Assembly: GCF_029227915.1 (NCBI RefSeq)
Contig: NC_079877.1
Location: 16,292,851-16,356,850, forward strand
Source: Hydractinia symbiolongicarpus
Taxonomy: Eukaryota; Cnidaria; Hydrozoa; Anthoathecata; Hydractiniidae
DNA length: 64,000 nucleotides
Reading direction: 5' to 3'
Shown here in pieces: positions 1 to 13,400 of the stretch. Within the stretch, counting starts at the first letter, position 1; each line of letters starts with the position of its first letter. The notes beneath the pieces are model-generated. The model had not been told where the DNA came from. It searched no databases and saw nothing but the letters and a program-made list of their open reading frames with translations. Made by a program: the position numbers and the translations under genes.

Positions 1-1
1 A

Positions 2-2055
2 ACCTTTGTTCAAAACCGCTTAGAGGAAATTAGAAAACTGACTGCATCTGGCAAATGGTGTTTAGTACCATCGAAAGACAACCCTGCAGATATAGTATCT
101 AGGGGTTGCTCCCCCTCTGAATTAAATTCTTTGTGGTTCAGTGGACCCACGTTTGTAACTTTACTTGAAACCCACTGGCCACACCTTAAACCTGGTGATA
201 AGTTTATTAGTGATGACATGACAAAAGAAGAAGTTAGAAAAGAAGAAAAAGTTCAAACATTAAATAATGAACTAAAAAATATTACTGTGTCTGAAAATCT
301 ATCTATTATTTCTACTGATACTGTGTCTGAGAATGTTTGTGATAATGTTATGTCTTCTACTACTCCTGTGTCTGATGAAGTGTATGATACTGTATGTGAT
401 GTTTCTACTGCCAATGAAAATGTCTCGGATAGTGTAAACAAGAATTTCCCAATTATACCGGGTATTCGTAACATAATTGATATAAAAAAATACAGTAGTT
501 TTGATAAATTAGTACACGTCACAGCTTATGTGATGAGATTTATAAGTAATGTAAAAAAGAAGAAAGAAGATAGAAAAAATTTTAATTATAAGAGGCTATC
601 AGCCGAAGAAATTGGTCATGCAAGATTGGTAATCATCAAAGATGCTCAAGAAGATGTAAAAAGACACAAGAAATTTAAACATTGGGAAAAGAACCTGGAT
701 TTATTTGAAGACACAGATTTTTTGCTGAGGTGCAGGGGTCGGTTAGGAAATGCTCCTGTACCATATAACTCCAGGTATCCTATTCTGTTAGTACCAGACT
801 CTTATCTAACAAAATTAATCATTCGACATGTGCATGAATCTGTGAAGCATTATGGCACAAAAATAACCTCACAGAACTTAGAAGAGAATTTTGGATTCCA
901 TCTGGTAGAAATGTTGTTAGAAATTTTATTCGTACATGTCAAAAGTGCCGAAGGTACGAGAACAAACCATATCCGTACCCAGATCCTCCATCATTACCGA
1001 AGAGTAGATTACAAGATAACATGTCATTTGAAGTAGTTGGCATCGACTATGCTGGTCCTTTATTTGTAAAAAATGTTTTTAACGAAGAACCAGATATGTA
1101 TAAAGCTTGGATAGTTCTTATAACGTGTGCGAGTACTAGAGCTATTCATTTAGACTTAGCTTCGAATTCTTCTGGACCTGAATGTATAGAAGTTCTGAAA
1201 CGATTTATTGCTCGAAAAGGAGCACCGAACTTCATTTTATCTGACAATGGTAAATGTTTTATTAGCGAAGACGTACAAAACTTTGCTGCTAGTAAAAATA
1301 TTAATTGGAAATTTAATATTGAGTCTGCCCCTTGGCAAGGCGGATTTTTCGAACGTTTGGTCAAATCAGTCAAAAGACCACTGAAGAAAGTTCTGGGCAA
1401 TAGTCGCCTGAAGTATAACGAACTTTTAACGATACTAACTGAAATTGAATTTATACTAAATAACAGACCATTAACGTACATATATGAAGAACTTAATGAA
1501 GAACCATTAACACCTAATCATCTTATGTATGGAAGAAAATTAAACACGAAAGCAGATGAGAACAACTTAATACCTGAAGATCTCTCGGCTGATATGAGTG
1601 TCAAACGGAAAGAAAACGTAAACCGATTACTGACACACTTTTGGAATAGATGGCGTGACGAATACGTCACAGAATTACGAGAATTCCACAAATTGAAGAA
1701 TAGTCGTTTCAATAAATGTTTAATTCCAAACGTTGACGACGTAGTTGTTGTTGCTGATGATAGAATGCCACGATCACAATGGCGAATTGGTCGAATAAAA
1801 GAAACGTTGAAGGGAAAAGATGGAAAAATACGTGCAGCGATAGTACAATGCAAAACTGATCAAGACAGACGATCAAATTTACGGCGACCGATCAATAAAT
1901 TGATACCGTTTGAACAGTGTATTATTCCAAACGATGAATCAACAGAACCAGCAATACAATTTATTGATGAACAATCAGTTACACAAAACGATCAGTTAGC
2001 TGAATCAAAGATAACATTTGTTGATGAAAAGGATCTTGAGATTGTAAACATTTGA
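2..2055 (+). pseudogene. BEL/Pao pol polyprotein C-terminal part (RNase H end, integrase, DUF5641-like), frameshifted
   Basis: The frame is open from base 2. The motif NPADIVSRG near bases 104-130 and the following W..GP pattern mark the end of the RNase H-like region of BEL/Pao pol. A Ser/Thr/Val/Asn-rich stretch at about 250-450 comes next, then the His pair of the integrase zinc-binding domain near 805-850. Near base 890 the coding frame shifts by one base, and the Cys pair of the zinc finger lies in the new frame. The second open part (1021-2055) holds the integrase core, with Asp in GIDYAGP, Asp in SDNG and Glu in GFFERL. The last two are 36 residues apart (DD35E). A DUF5641-like domain with VDDVVVVADD and the W-R-I-G-R pattern lies at about 1730-1920. 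Translation would stop at 2053-2055. The family assignment is firm, and the frameshift is seen directly. Confidence 0.85.
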
Positions 2056-2089
2056 GATGACAAGTTTTGACCTCCGTCAACTGGGGGAA

Positions 2090-2286
2090 TGTTGAATTGA
2101 CCATGTGACTTGAACACGTGACCTTTACACGTGCGCTCACTTTTGTATATATTTTTCTGTTTATATTTTTGAAGAGCTTAATTAGATTTTACTTCTTGTT
2201 GAACGAGGTTGTTCTCTTTGGTTGATACCCCCGAAACCTCGTATTCTTATTATACAGTCCTCTGATTATAATTGTGGATAAAACAC
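2090..2286 (+). repeat. probable 3' LTR of the BEL/Pao element
   Basis: A purine-rich tract (CTGGGGGAA) at about 2081-2089 is followed directly by TGTTGAATTGACC, which fits the TG start of an LTR. The stretch holds a TATA-like run (TATATATTTT near 2145). The end at ...AAACA near 2286 is a guess, because the 5' LTR is not in the window and cannot be compared. Confidence 0.5.
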
Positions 2287-2546
2287 TTTCCATTGATCAC
2301 GATAATACTCGAGAGAACAGGATTTTAAATTAATTAATTTTGATTTTGAGAACATTTTGAGGGCCTCATTATCTCTTATCTCTAGAATAAGTGTTTCCTA
2401 TTGGTGTATTTTGGGAAGTTGTTGTTGTTGCTTTTTCTGCATCGTTTCTTGAAATGTTAGTGTGCCCGTTGTGGCAGTTGACCCTCTTTTGTAACCTTTT
2501 TTAAGGAGAGATTTTAACTGGTTCTTCTTTTTTTCTAGCTTTTCTT

Positions 2547-2759
2547 TTAGCTTCTAGAACCTTTTACATACTGAGGTACCAAAAAGCCATTCAGAGTCCT
2601 CTTCGACTGCTGTTGCCATAAGCCTATGTACTCCTTAGGCGATGATGGTCTGATCAGGTCGCGCCTAGCCTGGTTCAGCATTTGCGAGGTCTTACCCGCT
2701 AAGTGAAATGCCTGCTTGAGGTCGTTTAGTGAACTTTTTGTATCAATTGGATTGTACAT
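2547..2759 (-). pseudogene. possible retroelement gag-like fragment
   Basis: This 70-codon ORF is rich in charged residues. Its pattern LNQARRDLIRPSSPKEY resembles a segment common in cnidarian retroelement gag-like proteins. That resemblance rests on recall alone. No zinc knuckle or other domain is visible in it, and the frame is not maintained upstream. It may be part of a second decayed element next to the BEL/Pao copy. Its function cannot be stated. Confidence 0.35.
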
Positions 2760-4465
2760 TGGATTTCTCCACCGAAGCAGACGAAGCTCTCAGGAACATG
2801 GGAACTGACGCTGAGTACATATTCTGTATCTCTTGCATTTATACATCAGTTGATCCATCGACAAAAAAAATTGCCATCTATTGATATTCGATCTTCTTGG
2901 GTATCTGGTTTGCTAACCAGTGTTCCATCTGGAACATTAGGACTAAAAGTAAGACTGGACTGGGTCCCCTCTGGGACAAGTTTTGTCATGAAGTTGTTCA
3001 ATCTATCTAATGTATGATGTGTGCGACTTAATTCAGCCTTCTGGAAGCTCAGATACTATTGCTACTACGTGTTCCACTATACCTGTGCAGTGCACGGGAA
3101 TAGGGATCGGATTTTCAGGATTCTTAATTTCTAAAGAAAACAACAATAATAAGTATCATAACCCAACACCTGCACTATAACCACATTTAGTATATGTCAG
3201 TTATGAGTCAATAAGAATACCTATACGGAAGCCAAATCTTATTTGTATACTTAGGTCAGAGGCTAATTTATTATCCGTTTTAAAATACAGAAATAGCAAA
3301 GTGGGAGTTATGAGCTCGTTTGTTTCTCTGTACTTGAAGAGATAATGAGGCGATGATTTATCTATTGAGTTTGATTTTAACGTTCCGTCCCAGGAAACAA
3401 TGTTCGAAACATCTCATACGATTATAGCGCTCGTCTGCAATATTTTTGAAAAAATGTAAGCTAAACTTGCTGCACAACCACCTCCCCAGGGCTTTTTGTC
3501 TACCAGTGGCGCTGTGCATATTGTGCTATCTGCCGTCAGATATACAAGGAATAACAATAGGCGCTGGAATCGAGGTTGGTTTGCTGCAAAGAGATACTAT
3601 AAAATATATATCTCTGCTTCCTGCGATCTACTAAATAACCCATTTGTTTATGCTGGTCTTTCGGAGGATAATATTTGGAGTTTTTACGGAAGTTAACGAA
3701 GGAAACTTTGGATTTGCAGATTTAGAGATAAATTGTCAAACATTTTTCTTGACTGGGTGACTGATCTATCTAGGACGGCGTTATAATAGGCTGTAGCACA
3801 CATTTTTTTTTACTATTTCAAAACATATAACAACAAAACTGCAAGAATTTTTCTTGTTATGTTTTAATAATTACGTATATATATATATGCATTCTCACAA
3901 CCTTGTGTCCAAGGCTCTTCTATGCCTATAATAATCTGACGGGACGACTAGATGTAAAAGAGCCCTTGGGACGAATTGGTATTCTTCATAGATCATTGAT
4001 TTTGTTGGCCTTACTCCGTTCTGTTTAAAGTATGTTTGGAATAGACAGAAGAGATTTGGAAACTGTGCATATAATTACCAAAATGAGACTGAGAAAAAAT
4101 AAAAGGTTCTCCCTCAACAAAATGTTGTCCGCGTGTTTTTCTTTATCGTCTTGTCTCGTTAATTTCCATAACTTGGCTTTTTTATTTTGAAATTTAGTTC
4201 TCGCAGCGAGCAAGTTTCACGAAGCTAGAAGTCGTAATCCGCTAAATTTTTGAATATTTCAAGAACGTTTTTATAGAATTATTATTTGGGCTTCGCAGCT
4301 GTTAAAATCCGCCTGTTGTATGATCATTGCACCCAATCCAGTATAGTCAGATTATATAAATTCTACACGCTGAGGTTCGTGTTTAAAAAAAGATGTTCTT
4401 ATAAAATATGTGTAATTATAGAAGTATAGGCAGCCACGCTCATCACTCCAATTTGATCTTTCAAA

Positions 4466-4573
4466 CAATCTCGCCCCCAGGTTTTTTATTTTTCTAAAAA
4501 TCTCAGATAATTAAAAAAAATTTGTCAGAATGGAGATTGTCAAAGGGAGAAGAAAGCCCTGGGGACGAGGTTG
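4466..4573. repeat. foldback MITE, CTCGTCCCCAGG family
   Basis: The left end CAATCTCGCCCCCAGG is matched by the inverse of CCCTGGGGACGAGGTTG at the right end. About 108 bp separate the outer bases. No coding capacity is seen. The same end sequence recurs at several places in the window. Confidence 0.55.
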
Positions 4574-4626
4574 AAAACCCACTTTGATAGTTTTCATTGT
4601 CCAATAAAATAGGAGATAGAGCTTCC

Positions 4627-4707
4627 TCGACCGCAGGACCCCGTTTCGCTTTTTCATATTGGGAACAGCCCCATTATAAGGAAAGCGAAAAGGGGCCACG
4701 GAGACGA
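4627..4707. repeat. foldback MITE related to the CTCGTCCCC family
   Basis: CTCGACCGCAGGACCCC with the following TTTCGC on the left pairs with GCGAAAAGGGGCCACGG and GACGAG on the right. This gives an imperfect inverted repeat about 80 bp long. Confidence 0.5.
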
Positions 4708-7264
4708 GAGGTTGGAGATAAAGATCCATGTGTGATGAAAACGTGCTAAGATTTTGATTTGGAAATTATCTTTTACGGAATAGAAGTCTCTCGTTAGAAT
4801 TTTGTTTTGATAAGAATACCAATACACAACCTGAAATCCCAGCCTGCTTTTCGTATAAACCATACTCTTATAAAAAAGAATGTAATCAAACCTCAAAGTG
4901 ACCAAGATAACGTAATTCGAGATGTCGAAATATTCGATAACTCGAATCTTTTGAGAAAGAATGAAAATTCAATTTGACTCACTAAAGATTTGAGTTGTCA
5001 GGGTTGGAGCAGAATATTTTGCGAGTTGTGAAAAAAATTATTCAGTTTTGACATCTCTACCAATATAAACAAAACTGCGGAAAAAATGTTCAAATGCATT
5101 AAATCACAGGATAAAATTTACCAACTAATTTGGCCAAATGAGTAACAAAGTTTAGCGAAATCAAGGCTAGTGTGTAAACAATACATCCCGCACTAAATAA
5201 TTCCGCAAGTTATTCTTCCGCAATAAATCCTGAAATAGATGACGTTTTTATTGCAGAAGTGAGTTAATTCTTTGTAAAAAAATTTTTATTTATGAAAAAC
5301 CATTTAACAACCGGGAAACGGATGTCGTATACAGACGAAAAAAACAAGATAAGTCTCATTAACTTCCCTAAAAATAATTGACGCGGTAAACCTGTTCTAG
5401 GAAACCGGAAGCCGGCACAATTACAACAACAGTATACACAAGTGATACACGTGTTTGTTATTAATATATAGGGTTACTCACGCTCGGGACGCTAAGCTGG
5501 AACAATAGGTTCTTTCAATTGTGCTTTAAAACCTCCAATAGCACGCAATGGTACCAATCTTTCAAGTTAGTTTCAAAGTCGTAAAAACGAAAAAAAGTTA
5601 GAAAGGGGCAATGTCATATTGAGACAAGAAGATAAGGAAAATGGAGTGAGCGTAAAACGTTATAGTACAGAGGCTTTGTAAAGTATGTAGATCACTTTGT
5701 AATGCACACCATTCCGGTATTAAATTATTTATGCATTTTCTTGATTGAGTTTCTTCCAATGTCATGTTATTTCAAAAGCTTATTAAGATCTAACTAAACA
5801 ATAAATAGATCTAAAGTGATCATCAACTACGATTCAATAATCTGGAACATTTTCTTGTCTATGGAAATTGGTAGCGAATAATACGTTGATGCATAATGGA
5901 TGTCATTATTAACACCAACCTGTAGTGATCAGTCTGAAAGCGATATAGTCCAAATATCAGTCTTCTTCGCCTTTTTTCTCCTCAAGTCACCTACGTTTAC
6001 ATCTCCAAACATTAAAAACTCAAAATAATTTTCAAACTAAATATTGAAGGAAAAAGAACGGCAATTTTAAGGTGATGTTAGTTTGGTTGTGATATCCTTC
6101 CATCAATAGCTACTAAATCATTTATTTCGAAGCAATGAATAACCCTTAATCTCGGAGACAACACGCATAAAGAATAGGAATTGAGTAAGGAACGGGTAAG
6201 CATGGGCATAGGAAACTGTGTTGGCAGGTAATGCCCAAAGCGGACAACATGTGTCTGTCATTAAAAATAGAACGGATTTATTTTTCCGATTTAACTTGTG
6301 ATCTGTTTGGCTATCCTGCCAGACAAGTTTTTTTTTGCTCAACCGCGTTAATTAAATGCCTTTTTCAAAATAATTTCATTGAACCGCGTTAATTTCTTGA
6401 CTCGTTAATTTTATGGAATAAGGTAGTTAAGAAAAATTATTCACACAATCCGCATGAATGTGTGTGTTTAGCCTTTCTTCGTCTCGGAATAAAAAAATAA
6501 ACACATTGGTGAATAGTTTACGTGAAGTCAATTTATGTGCGAGATTACATAAAAAACTAGCCGAGGCGGTAAAGAAAATTTTTATAAAGCTGGTCAACAT
6601 CGAGGTTTTCGATTTTTAAAAGTATGTATGAGAACTAGGGTTTTGAGGTTTCCCATGTTTAAATAAAAGAATGTGAAGATCAAGGCTCTTTAAAAACGCA
6701 TTGAGTTTGATTTCTTAAAGGACCTTAAACTACTTGCTGTTGAGGTTAATTAAAAGAATATTGTCAAAAAATTACAATTAAGAGCAGACAAAAAAGAGAC
6801 AATGGTGTAATATTCTTAATGCATTTTGGCAAATATCTACATAAATCTTAGAAAAAGCAAAATAACGGTAGCTTTATCTCTATATACATTGCTGCTAAAA
6901 AAGGTCTTTAATTTTTTACTACAAATTTAAACTTGCAATTTGTTAGTTTTAAGTATAAAGTTATGAAAACTATATATTTTTTGTTTAAAGCCAAGATGAA
7001 TTATTCAGTGTTTACTAAACACCCTGCAAATAAACAAACTTATGTTTAAATAAATATACACAATGTTATACAAATAAATATAACATAAATCTTTTAACTG
7101 TAACAATTTGTAAAAAAACAAGATGAGAAACAAAAAAACTTTAAAATATTATGTGTATAAAAATATACAAACTTTAACAAATAAATATGAAAATACATGT
7201 ATAAACTAACAGAGATCACAAGAAAGTCACACTTTAATCTGCTAAAAAAATATCTGACATAGAG

Positions 7265-7433
7265 TCATGTCTGAGTTATGTTAAACTTTTTGGAAAATAA
7301 AAATGATATGAAGTCATTGTTATTTGCACCAATTGACAAATCATCCGGAAGTATTTCCTGTAATTTACTAGAAGAACATGTAAAATCGGTTCTTCCATCT
7401 GTAAAGCAAACTTTAATTTCACCTGCGCATAGA
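7265..7433 (-). other. candidate terminal coding exon, unrecognised
   Basis: A pyrimidine-rich acceptor-like site ending in TGCGCAG lies just upstream of an open stretch. It encodes EIKVCFTDGRTDFTC and continues about 50 codons to a stop. Composition is more protein-like than in neighbouring ORFs. No upstream exon was found, and I do not recognise the product. It could equally be chance or a repeat fragment. Confidence 0.2.
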
Positions 7434-7450
7434 GAGCTCAGTTTATTCAA

Positions 7451-10400
7451 TTGACTACATTACTCGCTATGCAAATGTTTATACAATAAGTCGGCGCATT
7501 ACAAAGAAATGCAGAATTATTATCTCGCATATTAACTCGAATGTTAGCAGACCAAGGAATAATTGCAAGAAAGCTTAGAAAAGACACAAATTATTCTTGG
7601 TTAATCATGTCCGTTCATTAACACAATTTCTTGAACTTTATATAAAAATGTTGTAAATGGGAAAAATAAGTATTCATAAATGTTGTATTTGTTTATAGTG
7701 CAGTCAAGTATACCCTAAAATAAAAAATATTTTATATACCTGTACAGGTTATTTTTCTTGCATCGGCAGATTTTAATAACCATGTTTTAATCGATTTATT
7801 AAGATTGGATTGTGTGTTCAAACCGACAGGTTTTCTTGTTATAATTAAAACTGTTTGCTTAATTTCACGTTCACGACCATTGTAATATTTTTGTTGTCGT
7901 CCTGGGTTTTTTCAATCTGTTTTTGTCACCATCTTGGAGATAGTTGTGAGTTTTTATTAACTAGGCTGGCCTGTTTATGCAAGGTAACAGAAAAAGTAAG
8001 CGAATAGCGGAACAAAAACCACAAAAAAAAATAAATTTTTTTGTGACTCAGAAAACAAAGCCCGCACATCTAGTGTTTCTTCTTTTATCTATTTTTGTTC
8101 AAGTTATTTAATTTGATGAGGATAATACAACAATCGCACTGCTGAGCAAATTAAATTTACTCGTCAGTTCATTCGTAAGTGTTTTGTCGTAGGACGAGGA
8201 AGCATTGAATTAGAGAGGAAACCGAAAGATTGAAAAAAAAGCATTGTCATTGTAATGACGTATCTTCTTTCAGTTTGTTTATATGTCTGGTTGACTCTCC
8301 TTCCTTCATTAGCTATAACAAGTGTCCTCATCTCAATTGTACCAACTCACAATTATTCCAGGCTTCTCAATATAATTAGATCCCAATCAGTATCACCATT
8401 TTCACTCAAAGAAAAACACTCCATAAGATAAACTACTTTGTCTCTGGGAACGAGAATAAAAATTTTATAACAAAACTTAATTCATCTTATTTATAAAAAT
8501 TAATATATGTGTCGTATTGATTAAAACTATTAAAATGATCTTGTCTTCTCGTTTTTTTGTGTCAGAGATTCTTTCAGATAAGGAGGATCCATAGTGACAG
8601 ATTTTTTGTCGAAACACAAAGAAATACAGTAGAATGGAAAATAATAGAGAATTTATCTTCTTTAAGGTCCTGTTAAGTTTATTCCGAAGCAGCATCATTC
8701 TTCTATCAAAATTGGGTGTAATAATTATCTTTGTGTTTCAGTTGCGAGCAAATGAGAGCAAGCTTAGATTTAGATTCTGATATCACGACATGGCTAACTG
8801 TCATGGCGGATGTATAGCAGGAAGGCGTCGCAATCGGTTTACGTCTTGTTGAAATCAGTTAACATAAGCATCCAATTAAAAATATATGGTGGAAGAATAA
8901 GCTGGACTATCTAGTAATGATAATAGTAGAAAAGTGACCAAATTTGGGCTTATTTTTTTTCGTGTTTTTTTTAGCAGACACATTTTTCAAAATTGTTTTA
9001 TTAAACGCTTAAATGTTTTTAAATTCAAAAGTTAGCGTACCTAGTCTTTCCACCTGTAGATAATTGAATGTTTTTTTGACAACATCTCCTTCTATAATAA
9101 GCCTCACTGTTTGATTGGATAAATAGCAAACGTGTCAATAGGACAAAAAAATGGGGGCCGGGAGTGACTAAATTTAGTCCTTATGGACTAAATTGTTCTT
9201 ATATTACTATTTCTCGTTTTTTTTTTTTTTTTGATCAGGTAATTTCACACCGATTAAACTTCTGCCTCAGTTACTGCGGCTCATAGACACTTTCAGCCAA
9301 CTTCTCCAGCGTGCTGTTTTTTGCGGAAGCTCTGATAATTTACCGGTTCCGCTTTTTATTAACTTCTACAGGAGATGTGCCAAGATTTTAAGTGCCAATG
9401 AATGTTTAAACTAACTTATGAGTAATGAGGCACTTACCCCCTCCCCTTTTTGTTGTTTTTATATAAAAAATGATTCTTTACCTATTGAGGGTCAAAATAT
9501 TTTGCTTTGGTCTCCGGCTTTTCATTTTCCTAGGTCCCGTTAGGGCCGTATTTTATAATCCGAGGGATATTAGTCTGCGTATTGTTGCTACAGTTATAAA
9601 GTGAAAGAGGGAAGAAAAATGGGTTTTCTGTTTTGAAATAAAATGAAGAAGTGCAGCTAACATGAAAGGAAAACCTGTATTGCATTGCACTAGAAGCTGC
9701 AAGAACAAAGAAGGTTCCCTGTTTTTTCTTTATTTTATTTTCAATGAATATCACCTAGTGTATGAGTAAATGAGAAATTTTTATACCATTAGCTATAGCT
9801 AGCTACACACATGCAGACAGACAGACAGACGACAGACAAAAAAACAAAAAGCCCATTTATATGTCTCTGCTCTCTGCAGCCTCTCCTCTAGACCCTCAAA
9901 CTGTCTATAATTCTGTATATATAGAATAGTGTGACTTTATTAACTATATATATATATATATTTATTAAAAAAATTGTATCAAATATATAGCTAAAGGCTT
10001 TTTGAGAACACAAAATGTTTCTACAAACTTTTAGCAATGAACAAGCATGACACCATCACAGTGTATATATATCTGCCATTTTTATTTGTTAAAGTTGGAA
10101 CTTTCAAGATGCAAGGCGTGATGTCTTTGCTGCTAATACACCTTTTTAGATAATCCAATTGTGCATGCGTTCCTACGGCTCTCCATTGTTTTACAATATC
10201 GGAAGAAAGAAGATAAAAAACATGTTTTTATAAGAGTTTGTTAGAGACGAAAGCGTGTTTTCTCCTGTTTTTTAACTTCCTTTGTATCAATTTTTTCAGA
10301 ATTTTTAGTAAAGTAATAATAATAAGATACAAGTTATGTGTACTTCCAATTAAAATCAAAACGCGGCAAGAAAAGTTATCTTGAAAGAACGTGTTTTCTC

Positions 10401-13400
10401 CTTATAAAAGTGTGATGTTTACTTCCTCTGATAGCAAAATAAGCTGCGATGAAGTGTTAGTTTTCCCGAATTATCGTAAAGGTGTATTAACCAATAAATT
10501 AACAATGTCACTAGGAGAGACATGTTAAGCTTACGCAGTTCTTGTTGATAGACGCAGTAATGTTGACACAAGCACTGTTTTTGTGGCTTACTAAGAGTTC
10601 CTGTAATATTCTAAGATAAACTTTGGCAAATCTGCGCCCTTGTCATCTACGCATGAAAGTAGTAGCTAGTGACTTATATTTTATGTGGTTAGCCTTGCTA
10701 AATTTAAAGGATATACCCCAAAAATCGTTTCCAGGAGGGACTACAGAGTTGGTTTTATAGTGCTTACAGCTCCCATTTGAGCTACAAAATCTATATTGTA
10801 ATACCTGTTCCTATTTAAGTTTTGTCGTGAAGAAGGAAGGTGCTATTTTGTCGTTGTACTCGCAGTTTATTATTTGTGGAATTTTATTACAGCTATTTAT
10901 CGAATAAATGATATAAAAAACAGTTCTTTTCAGAACTCTTCCACTATCACTGCTAGACATTACAAGAATAAATTATACATGGTAATAAATGTTTAAAAAA
11001 GTTTTTAAAGTTTTTTTAAAAACGCCCAAAGTTGTCCGACAGCTGTGGTTTTTTCAGCGTTTCCAGTGAGTCGGCACCCTCGTTGAATTAATCCATGAGC
11101 CACTGACTAGTTCTCTGTTTCATTCTTATAAATGCAGGCCTTTGTGGCTTATTAACACCTTTGTCTCAGTGGCTTTAAAAATTTCTAAAATGTATATAAA
11201 ATGCCCAAAATTTGTGTAAAGCTTGACAAATTTGCATGAAAACCTCTGAGCGAAGAATTAAGAGGAACTAACGTTTTGTTTCTGTTGAAATATGTGGCTT
11301 TTAGCCATAATACAATCTTGATTCTTGACTTCAATGGTTATATATTAGTAACTTACAATCAAATGTGATGAGATAGATGGATAGATAAATGTGCATATGG
11401 CTATAACCTCACAAATATCAAGGGATATATACCCTGAGTATTTAATGCTCATTATAAGCTACATAGACCCAATCAGGTTTCGTGCTTTCCAGTCAACTCC
11501 CTGCAACATTCAACCACCCACCCAGTGTGCCATCTCCCTAATTTCCCTCACATGACTTGGGTTAACCCAGGGCTATGTTAACATTCACTGGCTCCCGTGG
11601 GAGTAAAAACCATTAAGCTGCGGCTGTAATTGGTTGTAATTATAACATTATATAGATAAAAAGTCTTTGTGGCTCAATTATATTATAAAATTTATTTCAT
11701 GTATATTTTATGTATTTAAAAATATCTATTTTTCGCAAACACTGGAAATGTAATGCATCTGAGCTAATGGATCTCTCAAGCTTATCTTTCTTGTCTCTGA
11801 TAGCCACAAAATTGAGGTTAAGATTATCTTGATGTTATGTTGCAAAAGAATTATTTACTTCTGGTCATTGATGTCATTCAGAAGATAACACAAATGTAAG
11901 TATGTGCTTGTCTGAAAAGAAGACTGAAAAGATTCAATTTTTAAAAAAGTGACGGTGGTGGTTTACTTCATGTTATAGTTCGCAAAATTTACCAGTCTAT
12001 GCACCAACCTTCTAAAATACTACCTTCGCCACAACATTTACTATGAGATTACGTTCCAGTGGGAATTAATAGTCAAGTTTACGCATCAGCAATTTTTTTG
12101 CTAAAGTGAACTGCTTGTAATTGCTAACACTTTGGCAATTCATTCAAAATTATTATTGACATATAGGACTTCGCGTTATGTATTATATATATGTGGAATT
12201 ATGGCATCATCAACTAACTATAAAACATGTATAATAGCTGTAATTATTATAACTATATATTAAAGTTTGTGTAATAAAATATTTAATCCACTAAATTAAA
12301 TAGCAAAATATTTTGCTTTTGTAAAATTGTTATGCAAAACTCAGAGCTTGGCTGTAATGTCATGCATATTTAGTGGAACTTTGAAACCAAAAATTTTAAG
12401 AACCAGTTGAGATTTTTTTTAAAATATATATACAAGTTCCTAAACAAATTTCCAAACTCATATGAATTTAACTTGATATTATATATATCTCTTCTCTTTG
12501 TTTTTAAATTCACAAGTCATTGTTATTAATGAGTATAATAATTATTATTGTTATATTAATATTTGAAAATATGTAAAAACATTAGGTAACAATGTATCTG
12601 CTATCTGAAATGCAAACAATCATAAAAAACAATGCAAGCATTTTTCAACTCATTATCAAAAGAAAAAGCTATAGTATGGTTTTGATTTACTCTGATGTAA
12701 TAAGCTGTTGTAAAAATTGTCTACTCTATATGGTGATAAGTGAATAGCCTATATCTATTATGTCCTACTCTTTGGTGCCTGATATGGTATGAAGGTGGTA
12801 TATAATGGAGGGGATATATATAGGATAAAAAAAAATTCTTAAACTTAATAAAGAGGTATGCTTCAATACACAAAATTTTTAACCCCTAGCTATTAAATGT
12901 CTTAAAATTTTTTAAAACTCCCTGGTAATAGTGTTCTATTTTTTTGCTATGGCTTACATGTGAAAATCTAAGTATTTCTTTGTTCTATTAATGCATTTGC
13001 TGCCTGTCTTCTGAGCAAAAGTGATAAAAAAATTTACTGAAACTAGTATCTTTTGTCCTATATAAAGTGTACATAACCAATACATCTTTCATCAGGTTTT
13101 TTTTTTAAAAAATAATACTCTCAGGTTAAAAAGACATTGCAATTAACAGTCCGACCTTTTACATTGAATTTATAAGATCAGGTATAATGTTAATAGCAGT
13201 AATAATTTACGAATTAAAATCGTTATGTACTGCGACTTTAATGCTCCGTCTATGAGGTTACACATTTGTTTGGACCGAAGAAGTCTTTTCATTGATTTTA
13301 CCCACATTTTAAAAGTAAAATTTTGTTATGTATATATTTAAATATGTTAAATATCTAATGTTATGACAGGACACAGTGAAAAGCCCTGCAAAAAAGCCCT

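Larger units (their letters stand above)
1..2286 (+). mobile_element. BEL/Pao LTR retrotransposon, 3' part (5' end outside window)
   Basis: The left edge of the window lies inside the pol gene of a BEL/Pao element. In order I see the end of an RNase H-like region, an integrase zinc-binding region, a DDE integrase core, a DUF5641-like C-terminal domain, a purine-rich tract and a probable 3' LTR. The order and the DUF5641-like tail are typical of BEL/Pao and not of Gypsy or Copia. The reading frame is broken, so this copy is not expected to make a full polyprotein. The 5' LTR, gag, protease and reverse transcriptase would lie to the left of the window. Confidence 0.85.
2760..7264. other. intergenic, repeat-rich; no supported gene
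   Basis: I see no coding exon that I can defend. Short ORFs here have random composition or run through foldback repeats. Two small inverted-repeat elements lie at about 4466-4573 and 4627-4707. The rest is AT-rich unique-looking sequence. Confidence 0.6.

Noticed and set aside
4025-4905. Minus-strand ORFs of 62-83 codons
   Set aside because: They run through foldback MITEs and have no conserved pattern.
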